From Candidatus Obscuribacterales bacterium (GTDB taxonomy: Bacteria; Cyanobacteriota; Vampirovibrionia; Obscuribacterales; Obscuribacteraceae), in assembly GCA_031292355.1 (NCBI GenBank), contig JARLHI010000003.1:248001-312000 (forward strand): a DNA stretch of 64,000 nucleotides, written 5' to 3'. Below, in pieces: positions 26,044-34,847 of the stretch. A program made the translations under genes and the position numbers. Position 1 is the first letter of the stretch; every line of letters begins with the position of its first letter. The notes beneath the pieces were generated by a model that searched no databases, was not told where the DNA came from, and worked only from the letters and a program-made list of their open reading frames with translations.

Positions 26044-26856
26044 CTAATTCATTTGCGAAGCAGTTTCTGCCTGGCTGGCACTACGACCGATATCGGCTCG
26101 TTTTAACTCCATGAATTTGCCATTTTTAAAATAGGCATTGATCATTGAACCATCTTTTAATTTCATCATGCGCAGCCATGGCACAAGTTCATCCCCAAGA
26201 GCAATAGGATCGGGTGTGCTAATTTCAATTGAAAAATAACCATTACCGCAGGCGGTGGAAACCAGAACAAAATTCTTTTCCGCAGCCAATTTCTCTAATT
26301 CCTGGCAAATAGATGCCCCCAACTGAGCATCTGCTTCATCGCCGCGATGCTCGTCAACAAGAGCAATGTTTATTGCCAATCGATTAGAGAGCGGCTCTTC
26401 ATCGCCTTCGCCAGATACCAAAACGGAGACGGCCAGAGGCTTACTGTAGTCTGTGCCAGTCGTCTGACTCAAATTAGCAAGAATGCGATCGAAATTTTCA
26501 ATTGACACATCTAGTTTTCTCAATGCTTCCTTGACCACGAAAACACTAGCCTGAGCGATAAAATTCTTCATTTCATCGTTGTTAGCTTCAATTTTATTGC
26601 GCCAATCGACTTCCATTGCGCCAGCTATAAATAAGCGCTTGTCGACTCTCGTAATTGGCGTGAAAGTAACGACCGTATCACGATTACTGAAACTCAAAGA
26701 GACCTTCAGCGAGATTTCGATAGTCTCGTAATTATCGATTAAAAACTGGGCGAGGACTTTGCCCAGCTCCGCTTGAACATCTAACTGGCACTGCTTCTCA
26801 AATTTATTCCAACCACCATGCTTGCGGTGATTTATTTCGATCAAAAATTGGAACAC
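26044..26856 (-). CDS. Hypothetical protein
   Basis: About 271 residues when started at GTG 26856, which has GAGGA about 7 bases upstream; the frame is open to a TTG at 26871. No signal peptide or membrane helix. It has alternating strand/helix character with a charged N-terminal third, and a segment LVSTACGNGYFSIEIS. I do not recognise it. It begins just after the stop of the secreted protein encoded at 26872-27210, so both are probably co-transcribed. Confidence 0.7.
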   Translation of the reverse strand: MFQFLIEINHRKHGGWNKFEKQCQLDVQAELGKVLAQFLIDNYETIEISLKVSLSFSNRDTVVTFTPITRVDKRLFIAGAMEVDWRNKIEANNDEMKNFIAQASVFVVKEALRKLDVSIENFDRILANLSQTTGTDYSKPLAVSVLVSGEGDEEPLSNRLAINIALVDEHRGDEADAQLGASICQELEKLAAEKNFVLVSTACGNGYFSIEISTPDPIALGDELVPWLRMMKLKDGSMINAYFKNGKFMELKRADIGRSASQAETASQMN

Positions 26857-26871
26857 CACTAATCCTCGCAA

Positions 26872-27210
26872 CTAATAAATGTGAGTTTCTTTGCGTGGCG
26901 CAGAAAGCGGTCCAAGCGATTTTTCAAGTAAGCCAGCAGGCATGAACGTATCAGCATCGCTGCCTTTAACAGACACTGGAAAATTTTGTTGAAGAATTTG
27001 CGTAGCTGAACCAGAAGGCATCGGTACATTGATGCCTGGTCGAGCATCGTTGATATTGAGCGCGGGCAGACCAGAAGCCCCTGGATATGTTGGTCCGCTG
27101 TGAGGGTCCAGGCGCAGACCAGAAGTGTTTTGTGCGCTCGAGACAAGCTGAGTGCAAAACAAAAAACAGCCTGCCATCAAACAGTAGAACCTTAGACGTG
27201 CAACAGACAT
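26872..27210 (-). CDS. Small secreted protein of unknown function
   Basis: 112 residues: signal peptide (about 1-26, ending SSA), then a Pro/Gly/Ser-rich mature chain without Cys and with little predicted structure, including PSGSATQILQQNFPVSV. No family recognised. Upstream of, and nearly touching, the gene at 26044-26856. Confidence 0.6.
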   Translation of the reverse strand: MSVARLRFYCLMAGCFLFCTQLVSSAQNTSGLRLDPHSGPTYPGASGLPALNINDARPGINVPMPSGSATQILQQNFPVSVKGSDADTFMPAGLLEKSLGPLSAPRKETHIY

Positions 27211-27281
27211 AATTTTACCGCTCGTTCAATCGGGGTGTAGTGGCAACATTAACATTAGCCTTGGCCATGATAGCCCAGAGA

Positions 27282-27500
27282 TTATCCACTGTCCGCCGTA
27301 AAAGGATTCACTTTGGGCGCTTCATCAGGCGGTACATAATTTTTACCCCAGCCTTTGCCACCACCGCCGCCACCACTTCTACCAACGCCCATACCACCCA
27401 TTCCGCCAGCGATGGCATCGGAACAATAGCCCCAGAACATTGCGTTGACCACGAGTATTGACACAGTCATCGAAGTAGACAATCGGCACGAAGTTGACAT
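27282..27500 (-). CDS. Small secreted glycine-rich protein
   Basis: About 72 residues from ATG 27500 (AAGG 6 bases upstream; an in-frame TTG/ATG start lies at 27518). Signal peptide ends around SDAIAG, followed by GGMGGMGVGRSGGGGGGKGWGKNY and a Pro-containing tail. Glycine-rich small exported proteins are often structural or surface-associated, but nothing specific can be assigned. Divergent from the TPR gene at 27632. Confidence 0.55.
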   Translation of the reverse strand: MSTSCRLSTSMTVSILVVNAMFWGYCSDAIAGGMGGMGVGRSGGGGGGKGWGKNYVPPDEAPKVNPFTADSG

Positions 27501-27631
27501 GTCTACCTTTTGAAACATTGGATAATACCACCCTATAATTTAGCACAACTAACAAAGATGGGATGGTCACGATGTCGGAGCTCGCGGCGGTGCGTGCTAA
27601 AATGAACATCGATTCACCTGGGAGAAAATGC

Positions 27632-28387
27632 ATGAAGCGGCATTGCGTCACAATCTTGAAATTGCTGGCAGTTCTTCCTTTTGCAGTCTATTGTGCCATG
27701 GGCGAAAAGGCTCTTTCCGAAACGTCGCAACTCCAGGCCTATGCAGCGGCTATGCAAATCGAAGAGACAGCAAAGTCTTCAGATAATCCATACGCCTGGC
27801 AGCAGGCAGCTCAAGCTTGGATGAAACATTATCCAAATATGGTGCAAAGTCGTGAAGAAAAGATACTGGCTGCAAAAAGAGCCACTGCCTGTTCAGTGAG
27901 AGCTTACGAGTCGGCCACGCGCAGTGGCAACAAAGACGCTATTAAGACTGCAAGCGAGCAACTTTTTGCGGCCTACCATCGCATGCAAATCCTCGAGCCC
28001 GGGAATCCCGCATGGCATTACCTTTTGGGTGTTGGCTATACATCCAGTGGCGATTACATAGCAGCCAGACAAAGCCTCAGCGAAGCTGTACAAATGGCGC
28101 CAAACTCAGACGTGGCTAAAAGAGCAATAGTTGTCGCTAACCATAATTTGCCTGCTGTGCGGCAAGCGCAAGCGGCTCACGATGCTTATGAGAATTCTCC
28201 AAGAGGAAAAATGGCTAAGCAATTTGACGCAAATATGCAGCAAGCAAATTTGTACGCAGCCACGCATCCAGCTCAGAGCAATGGTCGAGGTCCGCTCAAT
28301 GACCCATATTTTCGCTATAAGCAGTACAACAATAATCACGCACAGCAATCTTTCGATAGCTGGAAGTCAAATGGCTCGCCGTATTAA
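27632..28387 (+). CDS. Secreted TPR-like protein
   Basis: 251 residues from ATG 27632, with GGGAG about 8 bases upstream; the longer frame to 27563 would put 23 non-signal residues in front. Signal peptide about 1-28. TPR-like helices follow, the clearest being PAWHYLLGVGYTSSGDYIAARQSLSEAVQMAPNS. The C-terminal 60 residues are Asn/Gln/Tyr-rich and probably flexible. Function unknown. Convergent with msrB (10 bp between stops). Confidence 0.75.
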   Translation: MKRHCVTILKLLAVLPFAVYCAMGEKALSETSQLQAYAAAMQIEETAKSSDNPYAWQQAAQAWMKHYPNMVQSREEKILAAKRATACSVRAYESATRSGNKDAIKTASEQLFAAYHRMQILEPGNPAWHYLLGVGYTSSGDYIAARQSLSEAVQMAPNSDVAKRAIVVANHNLPAVRQAQAAHDAYENSPRGKMAKQFDANMQQANLYAATHPAQSNGRGPLNDPYFRYKQYNNNHAQQSFDSWKSNGSPY

Positions 28388-28397
28388 CTCTGACCGA

Positions 28398-28898
28398 TTA
28401 CGGTGCCGACTTTTTTTCGTTGAAATCTAAAGAAGCCGAATTTATACAATAGCGCTTGCCGGTAGGTGCGGGACCATCTTCAAAGAGATGACCTAGATGA
28501 GCTCCACAATGCTTGCAGACGACTTCTTCCCTAGTCATACCTAAAGTGTTATCCGCCTTAGTTTTTACCGCTTCACCGTCAGTCCTCGTAAAACTTGGCC
28601 AACCAGTGCCGGAATCAAATTTGTCTTTTGCATCAAATAGAACGGCCCCGCAGTTACTACAGCGATAAATCCCGTCTTTGTGGTTGTCCCAGTACTTTCC
28701 CGTAAACGGTGCCTCGGTTACGCTACAACGGGTCACGGCATAAACCTTTGGATCAAGCTTTTTTTGCCAATCGGCATTCGTCATTTTGGCCGGGTCCACG
28801 ACCTCAGGCGCCTTGGCTGGCTTAGCAACATCTGCAGCAAGAACTGGCGTTAATGCAGTTAGCCAAATAGCAGCCCCCAGAAAAAGTTTATGCCACAT
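28398..28898 (-). CDS. msrB: Exported peptide-methionine (R)-S-oxide reductase
   Basis: Reduces methionine-R-sulfoxide in proteins. 166 residues with a signal peptide (about 1-22), so it works outside the cytoplasm. Zinc-site Cys pairs (YRCSNCG and VCKHCGAHLGH) and the catalytic RYCINSASLDF are all present, as is the GTGWPSF substrate motif. A periplasmic thioredoxin-type partner would be needed and is not in the window. Co-directional with, and 23 bp downstream of, the giant CPBP gene. Confidence 0.95.
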   Translation of the reverse strand: MWHKLFLGAAIWLTALTPVLAADVAKPAKAPEVVDPAKMTNADWQKKLDPKVYAVTRCSVTEAPFTGKYWDNHKDGIYRCSNCGAVLFDAKDKFDSGTGWPSFTRTDGEAVKTKADNTLGMTREEVVCKHCGAHLGHLFEDGPAPTGKRYCINSASLDFNEKKSAP

Positions 28899-28921
28899 CG
28901 ATTCACACCTCAGTTTGCCAA

Positions 28922-31900
28922 CTATACCGCTTGATTTGTTATATCAAGATCGTGAACGTTTTGCCTGTTTTTGCTTCGATCTATGAGCCAAATCAAAAGT
29001 GCACAAATCGCTGGCAAAGCTAATAGCGTAAACAGAAATACAATTTCTGGTTTGGCCAGTTGACTGGCATGATCGAGAAAACCAGACAGGCTCGGAGCCA
29101 CGATCATGAACAAAGCGGTGAATATATAAGCAAGCAAATTAGTGGTAAACACCTTGCGAACGAAGAAATAATAAGCGAAATATTGAGCAAAATTGAAGAC
29201 AGTTGAAATGACACAATCCTGCCACTGCCATGAGCCAAAGCCAGCGATAACGGCAATGATGGCGAAAGCGGTCACAGTGGCAATTGACGTTTTTATAAAA
29301 CGCCCCCACAGGCTGAAAATCAAAACAAAAAATAGCGCAAGAACAATGTTCATCATCACAGCGCCAGTAAACAAATCAATGAAGGGCACACTAGAACAAT
29401 AAACATTAGCCAGCGACAGAGGAATATCGAGTTGCACAGACGGTGACAAATTCGTCATGGCGAGTTCCGACAACGTTTTAAAAGCGACAGTGAAACCAAG
29501 AAATGCGTATACAGCTATAGCACCATCCACAAAAATATTAGTTCTGCCTTGGCGCTGCGAAGGATTTGGTTTGAAGAGAATCCATCCTCTTAGCTGTTGC
29601 ATCGTTTGTGGGAAGGAATACTTCAACATGGTCAAACCGACGATGGTCAGTAAAAACGCACCGCCAATTTGCAAGAGCAACTGCAAACCATCCTTAGCAA
29701 TTTTTTCCCAGACAAACGAATCAAACGATTGAGCGGTGTTGTATTCGAACAACATCTGATTGGCATCATTGAATTTAGCCAGAATGATAGAGATTGCACA
29801 AATTATTCCCAGAACAATAGCGTGTCGCCATGGTACTTTCGCCGCTCTAAGTACATGGACACTCCACCAGAGGATTACACCAATGAAGATTGCTAGACAA
29901 GCTGTGCGCAAATTCGAATCAAATTGTTGATACCACTTTTGCTTTTTGTGGGGCCAATTCCATTCGTCCGGTAAACTCCAATCCAGTTTTAAATCGGACA
30001 ATTTATCGCCATTAAGCTCTGTATGCAACAAAGCAGGAGTGTCTAAGACGGCAAATTGAGGAATTGAAAAATCAAATTTATAATCTGTGCGAGCAGCTTG
30101 CGCCGTTTTAGTTTTGGCAATGAGATGCGCAGATACAAATTCTGTCCTATTTTTTTTGAAATAGTTCTCGACGATTGCAAGCGCTGCGTCCTCATCTAAC
30201 TTCGCACCAGGTGACTCTTTGCTATCGTCGTCGATGGCGATCAAGCGTCTGGTGCCATCACCGTTTAAATAAGCGTCAATTGTTTTAGGGTCTTCTGGCT
30301 TAAAAAATCTCACTTGCCACTCAAGACCGGGTCTTGTAGCGTCGAACAGAGCAGACGCTTTCTCATAGCCAAGTTTTTCGTAAATAAACTGCCAGGTTTG
30401 ACGGTCAGAGTTTTCTGGCATTACAAGCGCTCGGGCTACGCTCTTGTAACCGTCCATTTTGAAGCCATCTTCCAGCGCTTCCTGCTTGGCCATCGCTGTG
30501 GCTTGATCGGCGCTGACAGTAACTTCTTTATGCTTACCCAAAGGATCGCGCACTGGTAATGCAGCAAAACAAAGACCAATCAATCCGACTGCAGCAAGAA
30601 CAAGGCGCTTCTTGCCAGACATGGCTGTATAAGTGAGGGGCAGATCGAAACCATGCTCAATTTCATTGTGTACAGGAGCAACATGCGGTGTTTGTCCGGC
30701 GTTCGTTAGATCGAGCGATTCTATATGCAGCTTGCGAGAAGCTGCCCATTTTTTGCTGTACAAAACAGCGATGGCAAAAGGCAGAAGAACGAGGATGGCA
30801 GGAGCAATCAATAATGGATTATGCGAAGCGAAAACCGGCTCAACAGTTAAGAAGGCGTCATAAAGATAATGAGCAATGAAGCATGGCAAAACGCCATAAT
30901 TCTTGATGATAAAACCAAAGAATAATCCAACAACAGTCAACTCAACACCGCGAGCATAGCAAGGCTCTTGAGGATATTGACTGTGCGCAAATCCCCAGAT
31001 CATTGCCTGCAACAGATTGGCAAGCCAGAAACTCTTAGTCCACTTCTGCAGAAGACCAAGAGCTACGACACGACAGGTGAATTCTTCAAGTCCAGCCGCC
31101 GACACACCAATCAAGGCACCACTGATGGCTGGACAAATATTGCCGAGAACTTTGTAATCGTCAACACCAAGAGGGCAAAAATAACCAATTGTCTGACCAA
31201 ATTTATAATAGCCAATTGCCCAGAACATCATGATACCGACAATAAGATAGCCCATCAACATTTTGATGGAATAGTCATTCTTAGCCATACCAGAAAGCGT
31301 AAACAGATTTTGCATAGCCATGTGTTCTGGTCGCGTCATGCGATAAACAAGCTCGGCGCCACCAGCCAGCAGAACGCTCATGACAAACGCGCCAAAGGCG
31401 AGCAATACATCCATAAGGGCCGTCGTAACAACGAAATTACTGTATGTCACACTACTCGAATAGTTGTCGAATGAATAACTAAAATTATTCAAGGACTCGA
31501 GCAACACCAACACAGCGACAATACCGCTGGCAATGAGAGTAAAACGCCAGCGGATGTTGTGTTGCGTCAGGCCATATACGAAGGCACCAATTGTAGTAGC
31601 GATAAACAGGAATAAGAGAAAGGACGCGATTGTGCCCAGAAGTTCATTCGACTGGCGAATAGTCTTATATTCTCTGGTCCAGGTGTCAGTTGGGTCTAGC
31701 CAGTATCTGTAAGTCGACACTTGATTGCCGGCTACTTCCACTTTGATTTTGAAGAAAGACTCTGTAAAACCGGGCTTGCGCCAGACGAAGTGATAGTCGA
31801 CTCGATTTGGTCTTTTCTCAGCACCGCTGTCAAATAACTCATATTTAGAGAGGTCTTGTTTCCCCACTTTTGCGACAAATTGCTTTGCCGTTTCAAGGGC

Positions 31901-32377
31901 TTCATCCTGACTGACGGTCGGTATTTTTCTGTCGTTCTCGAATTCGTGAATGATCGATTTGAAATCACCGTGGGTGGTGTATGCAACCTTCATCTCATCT
32001 TTGCTCAGCTCTTTGCAAAACCGAGTACGCCAGATCCAGACTGGTACCTCACTCTTCATTAGCTCATTGGCTTTATCCACCCCAAGCTTGAATTCGAGGA
32101 CTGTCTTTGCATCATCATCAGTAGTGAAAGTAGTCGAGCTCAAGCTGTGGTCGACGTCGTAGCCGAAACTGCGGGCGAGAATTTTCGAGTTCTCAAATGC
32201 CTGCTCTTTCGACATTTTTATATCGATAGAAGCAGCGGGAAACACCTGTTTATCAAAAATCGCATAAAAAATAAAGCCGGCGATGCTCAATGCCACAAAC
32301 AGCACCACCCCCGGAGAAAATTTCGATTTTCGGGGTGCATATGATGATTCTGTTGTTGATGATGATGATGATGACAT
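28922..32377 (-). CDS. Giant CPBP-family intramembrane protease-like protein with internal duplication
   Basis: 1151 residues from ATG 32377 (an in-frame TTG at 32407 is less likely). Layout: one anchor helix, a soluble region of about 200 residues, then a block of about eight helices with the full CPBP signature: EEFTCR (Glu431, Glu432, Arg436), WGFAH (His465) and HYLYD (His503, Asp507). After about residue 600 the same plan repeats: anchor helix, soluble region ending in a W-rich DPTDTW/PDEWNW-like segment, and another block of helices. The second helical block lacks EExxxR. CPBP (Rce1-like) proteins cleave within membranes or modify prenylated targets; the usual size is 200-350 residues, so this is exceptional. 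Confidence 0.85.
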   Translation of the reverse strand: MSSSSSSTTESSYAPRKSKFSPGVVLFVALSIAGFIFYAIFDKQVFPAASIDIKMSKEQAFENSKILARSFGYDVDHSLSSTTFTTDDDAKTVLEFKLGVDKANELMKSEVPVWIWRTRFCKELSKDEMKVAYTTHGDFKSIIHEFENDRKIPTVSQDEALETAKQFVAKVGKQDLSKYELFDSGAEKRPNRVDYHFVWRKPGFTESFFKIKVEVAGNQVSTYRYWLDPTDTWTREYKTIRQSNELLGTIASFLLFLFIATTIGAFVYGLTQHNIRWRFTLIASGIVAVLVLLESLNNFSYSFDNYSSSVTYSNFVVTTALMDVLLAFGAFVMSVLLAGGAELVYRMTRPEHMAMQNLFTLSGMAKNDYSIKMLMGYLIVGIMMFWAIGYYKFGQTIGYFCPLGVDDYKVLGNICPAISGALIGVSAAGLEEFTCRVVALGLLQKWTKSFWLANLLQAMIWGFAHSQYPQEPCYARGVELTVVGLFFGFIIKNYGVLPCFIAHYLYDAFLTVEPVFASHNPLLIAPAILVLLPFAIAVLYSKKWAASRKLHIESLDLTNAGQTPHVAPVHNEIEHGFDLPLTYTAMSGKKRLVLAAVGLIGLCFAALPVRDPLGKHKEVTVSADQATAMAKQEALEDGFKMDGYKSVARALVMPENSDRQTWQFIYEKLGYEKASALFDATRPGLEWQVRFFKPEDPKTIDAYLNGDGTRRLIAIDDDSKESPGAKLDEDAALAIVENYFKKNRTEFVSAHLIAKTKTAQAARTDYKFDFSIPQFAVLDTPALLHTELNGDKLSDLKLDWSLPDEWNWPHKKQKWYQQFDSNLRTACLAIFIGVILWWSVHVLRAAKVPWRHAIVLGIICAISIILAKFNDANQMLFEYNTAQSFDSFVWEKIAKDGLQLLLQIGGAFLLTIVGLTMLKYSFPQTMQQLRGWILFKPNPSQRQGRTNIFVDGAIAVYAFLGFTVAFKTLSELAMTNLSPSVQLDIPLSLANVYCSSVPFIDLFTGAVMMNIVLALFFVLIFSLWGRFIKTSIATVTAFAIIAVIAGFGSWQWQDCVISTVFNFAQYFAYYFFVRKVFTTNLLAYIFTALFMIVAPSLSGFLDHASQLAKPEIVFLFTLLALPAICALLIWLIDRSKNRQNVHDLDITNQAV

Positions 32378-32455
32378 TGACTTGACTATCTCGCGGTGGC
32401 TAGACAAATCAGTCTATACCAAAGCATGCTTTCGAGTTAAGCATTTTCGCCCGAG

Positions 32456-32912
32456 TTACTTCCAACCGGCAACAAAACCATCTCTGCCACTCATCATGCT
32501 CATTAAATGATCTGGCTTAATTGGTTGAAAGTGATCTACATTTTTTCGATCGGAGTCACCAATTATGTAATCGCCAACTTCGTTTCGGCCGGCGACGTAT
32601 ATATAATGTCGGTTGTTAGTATGAGGATTGATTGCCACGATAACCATGCTTTGTCACACCAGCTAGTTTCTTCATCGCTTCTGTTTCATCACCGTATTCG
32701 AGTGGCCGCCCAAGCACCTGATCGCTGTAAAGCATGCCCATAGAAAATGCCGAACAGCTTTTGCCATCATCTTGATGAAGATAAAACCGCTTCAGATCAT
32801 CACTGCAACAGACAGTCCGCCCATCAATTACTTCTCTTGCCTCAATTGAACGGCTAATAGTGAAAGCGAGCAAAATCACTAGAGGCAGGTAATAGTGCCA
32901 GAAAATCATCAT
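32456..32912 (-). pseudogene. Frameshifted secreted C39-like cysteine peptidase
   Basis: Two frames together make one protein. The first (32912 to about 32640) has a signal peptide, then DDGKSCSAFSMGMLYSD, the nucleophile Cys helix. The second (about 32647 to 32456) continues with MVIVAINPHTNNRHYIYVAGR and YIIGDSDR, supplying the His and Asp/Asn strands. The shift lies near 32640, where one extra base around AAGCATGG breaks the frame. The order and motifs match the C-terminal domain of the neighbouring gene at 32997-34529. Either a recent inactivation, a programmed frameshift (no slippery heptamer seen), or a sequence error. Confidence 0.7.
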
Positions 32913-32996
32913 TGAGAAGTATTTACTGAATTGTCCTTCCGTAATTTAGCTATGCAGCTTTCAGTGTCGTCAAAATCTGACAAATATAGCTCGGAC

Positions 32997-34529
32997 CTAC
33001 CAGACTGAGACGAAATATGGACTGCCTCTCTTTTCGCCAAGCATCCAGTTTTCCAGTTCCTGTCTACCAACTGGCGGAGCATTACCAAAGGTGTGTCGAC
33101 CCGAATTGCCTACTACATATTTGCCATCTTCAGTTTTTCCATCGATGAAGATGAAGTGACCGTGACCAGTGGCTGGATTGCGAATGTAGGCGACGGCATG
33201 ATGTCCTTTCGCCAGCTCCTCATCGAGCTTGTTCATTTCTCCGCGCGGATTGCCTGCGAAATCGTGTGTTTCGGCATTTACACCATGAGCCTTCAGTTGT
33301 TCTTCCATGTTTTTGTTGCCGGCACCGTGAGGAAAAGCACCAGCGTTCAAAGAGCCATTCTCTCTAGACAATTGATGAATTTCGCCGGCTGAAAACGGTG
33401 CTCGACCTGTGACTTTGGAGATAGCCATAGCCTCGGCCGATGATCCACACTCGAATTTGCTTGGTTGAACGACCCAGAATTTGTGCAAATCGGATGGTTT
33501 GACAAATTCACCACTTTGCCGCTCTCTCGTATCTTCTTTTTCAGGCTTGATTCTGCTTTGTGGCTCTGGCTCAGGTTTTCGTTCTTGACGCTGCGGTCCT
33601 GGTCCTGGTTCGGTATTAGGCTCAGACTCAGCCGCTGGCTTTTGCCTATCATGGCGAGGGCGTGCATGATGATGACGATCACGGTCAGGTATAGGCGGAA
33701 GTGGCACATTTTTTTCAGGCTCATGGGGTCCAGCTTTCTCACGATCCCGCTCTGGTATCGGTGGAACTGGTACAGTCTTTTCCGGCTCATGAGGGCCAGC
33801 TTTCTCCCGATCACGATCAGGTATCGGTGGAACAGGTGCCACTTTTGCATCTGTTGAAGGAGCGAACTGACTGATCGCACTATCGCCAGCGTGTTTCGAC
33901 CACCAGTCTCCTTTGAAGTCAGCCTTATTTCCGTGTTTGTCTTGCTCTTGATCGACATGACCTTTGCGTTCAACACCGCGCAAAACCGGGTGGATATGAC
34001 CTTTTTCATCACGATAGGTCAAATGTGTGAGATTGACGCCATGACCAAGCTTCTCTTTCGAAATTTCGAAGTGCTTGTCTTTGTCGCCGTCATGCAAAGT
34101 TAAGTGGACACGACCATTCCCGTCCTTGGGCATAGTGTCATAAAGCTTAGATACGGCTTCAATTTTCTGCTGAGCAGTAGCATTGGCGGACGTTAGCGTG
34201 CTCATTGCAGATTCCATAGGCGCCGCTGCGGGCGCTGGTTTTTCAGGACCGACGACAGCAACCTGGTCAGTCTTAGCAACAAATTTTGGAACCGCGGCAA
34301 CCTGGTCGGTTTTAGCGACAAATTTTGGAACATCAGCTCCAGTCTGCCCATCCTTAGCACCGCCTAAATAGAACTCCTGCAAGCTAGCAGTCGGCTTCCC
34401 TTTTGGCACGGTATCCATGTCAGCGAGCACCTTGAGGCGATCGATGTGAGGCAAATCTGATCCTGGAATTTTAGCCTTGGACTCTTCTACCCGGTCGTTG
34501 TTTGGTCGTAACTCAGCTGGAGATGCCAT
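32997..34529 (-). CDS. Modular protein: shared central module, PPIPDRD repeats, C-terminal C39-like peptidase
   Basis: 510 residues. Residues 64-92 contain a 14-residue repeat (VPKFVAKTDQVAAV twice). Residues 108-215 match the second module of the protein encoded at 17047-18384 (LRGV, QEQDKHGN, DFKGDWW). Residues 232-286 hold three 21-residue repeats of type VPPIPDRDREKAGPHEPEK. The C-terminus (about 345-510) is a papain-like/C39 domain with Cys361 (FECGSSAEAM), His458 (GHGHFIFIDG) and Asn475 (VVGNSG). No classical signal peptide. The AGAGGTTCAAT before the ATG resembles the 5' region of the other modular gene at 16986. Third member of the same family of modular hydrolases. Confidence 0.72.
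   Translation of the reverse strand: MASPAELRPNNDRVEESKAKIPGSDLPHIDRLKVLADMDTVPKGKPTASLQEFYLGGAKDGQTGADVPKFVAKTDQVAAVPKFVAKTDQVAVVGPEKPAPAAAPMESAMSTLTSANATAQQKIEAVSKLYDTMPKDGNGRVHLTLHDGDKDKHFEISKEKLGHGVNLTHLTYRDEKGHIHPVLRGVERKGHVDQEQDKHGNKADFKGDWWSKHAGDSAISQFAPSTDAKVAPVPPIPDRDREKAGPHEPEKTVPVPPIPERDREKAGPHEPEKNVPLPPIPDRDRHHHARPRHDRQKPAAESEPNTEPGPGPQRQERKPEPEPQSRIKPEKEDTRERQSGEFVKPSDLHKFWVVQPSKFECGSSAEAMAISKVTGRAPFSAGEIHQLSRENGSLNAGAFPHGAGNKNMEEQLKAHGVNAETHDFAGNPRGEMNKLDEELAKGHHAVAYIRNPATGHGHFIFIDGKTEDGKYVVGNSGRHTFGNAPPVGRQELENWMLGEKRGSPYFVSVW
33692..33836 (-). repeat. Tandem coding repeat, about 63-66 bp, three copies
   Basis: Encodes the VPPIPDRDREKAGPHEPEK repeat of the modular C39-like protein; copies 1 and 2 differ by few residues, and copy 3 diverges into a His/Arg-rich stretch. 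A second, 42-bp direct repeat in the same gene (about 34254-34337) encodes VPKFVAKTDQVAAV twice. Both are likely flexible spacers. Confidence 0.8.
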
Positions 34530-34685
34530 CGGATTGAACCTCTAATTTTACCTAATTGAAGTTTTTAGGGCTTGAACAGCCTGCGGACCATTCTATCCGA
34601 GCCCATATGAAATATCGCTCACCAAGTTGCCAACAACGTGACATGGAGTTGACATGACAGAATTAATCTCGTAACGACACTTTAC

Positions 34686-34715
34686 TTGCCCTCTCCATTG
34701 GGGGCGTGTTAGATT
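34686..34715 (+). promoter_or_regulatory. Possible his operon promoter
   Basis: -35 TTGCCC (34686-34691), 18-bp spacer, -10 TAGATT (34710-34715), each 4 of 6 to consensus. The RNA would start about 34722, some 25 nt before the leader ATG. Moderate match only; chosen because of its position. Confidence 0.4.
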
Positions 34716-34747
34716 GTGAAAAATCAAATTTCTTCAGTCAGAGATTC

Positions 34748-34846
34748 ATGCAGATTTCTTCGACAACTTCTAATAACGCTTTTGCTGTCCAATTCGTTGG
34801 CCATCAGTTGCATCATGTGCATCATCACCATCATTTGATTTATTAG
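34748..34846 (+). CDS. his operon leader peptide, 32 aa with eight His
   Basis: ATG 34748 to TAG 34844-34846. Eight of residues 19-29 are His: single at 19, then 22-23 and 25-29 (CAT CAT GTG CAT CAT CAC CAT CAT). It lies 95 bp before hisG and is followed by an intrinsic terminator. The ribosome site is poor (AGAG about 6 bases upstream). The enterobacterial his leader has seven consecutive His codons and the same arrangement; this one is not similar in its other residues. Confidence 0.9.
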   Translation: MQISSTTSNNAFAVQFVGHQLHHVHHHHHLIY

Positions 34847-34847
34847 G

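Noticed and set aside
32341-32385. Short trinucleotide repeat (ATG/GAT run)
   Set aside because: This is the Ser-rich N-terminus (TCA codons on the minus strand) of the CPBP-like gene, not a CRISPR or satellite.
33347-34012. 221-residue open frame on the minus strand
   Set aside because: It lies inside the modular C39-like gene on the same strand in another frame. Its composition is that of a shadow and it has no motif.
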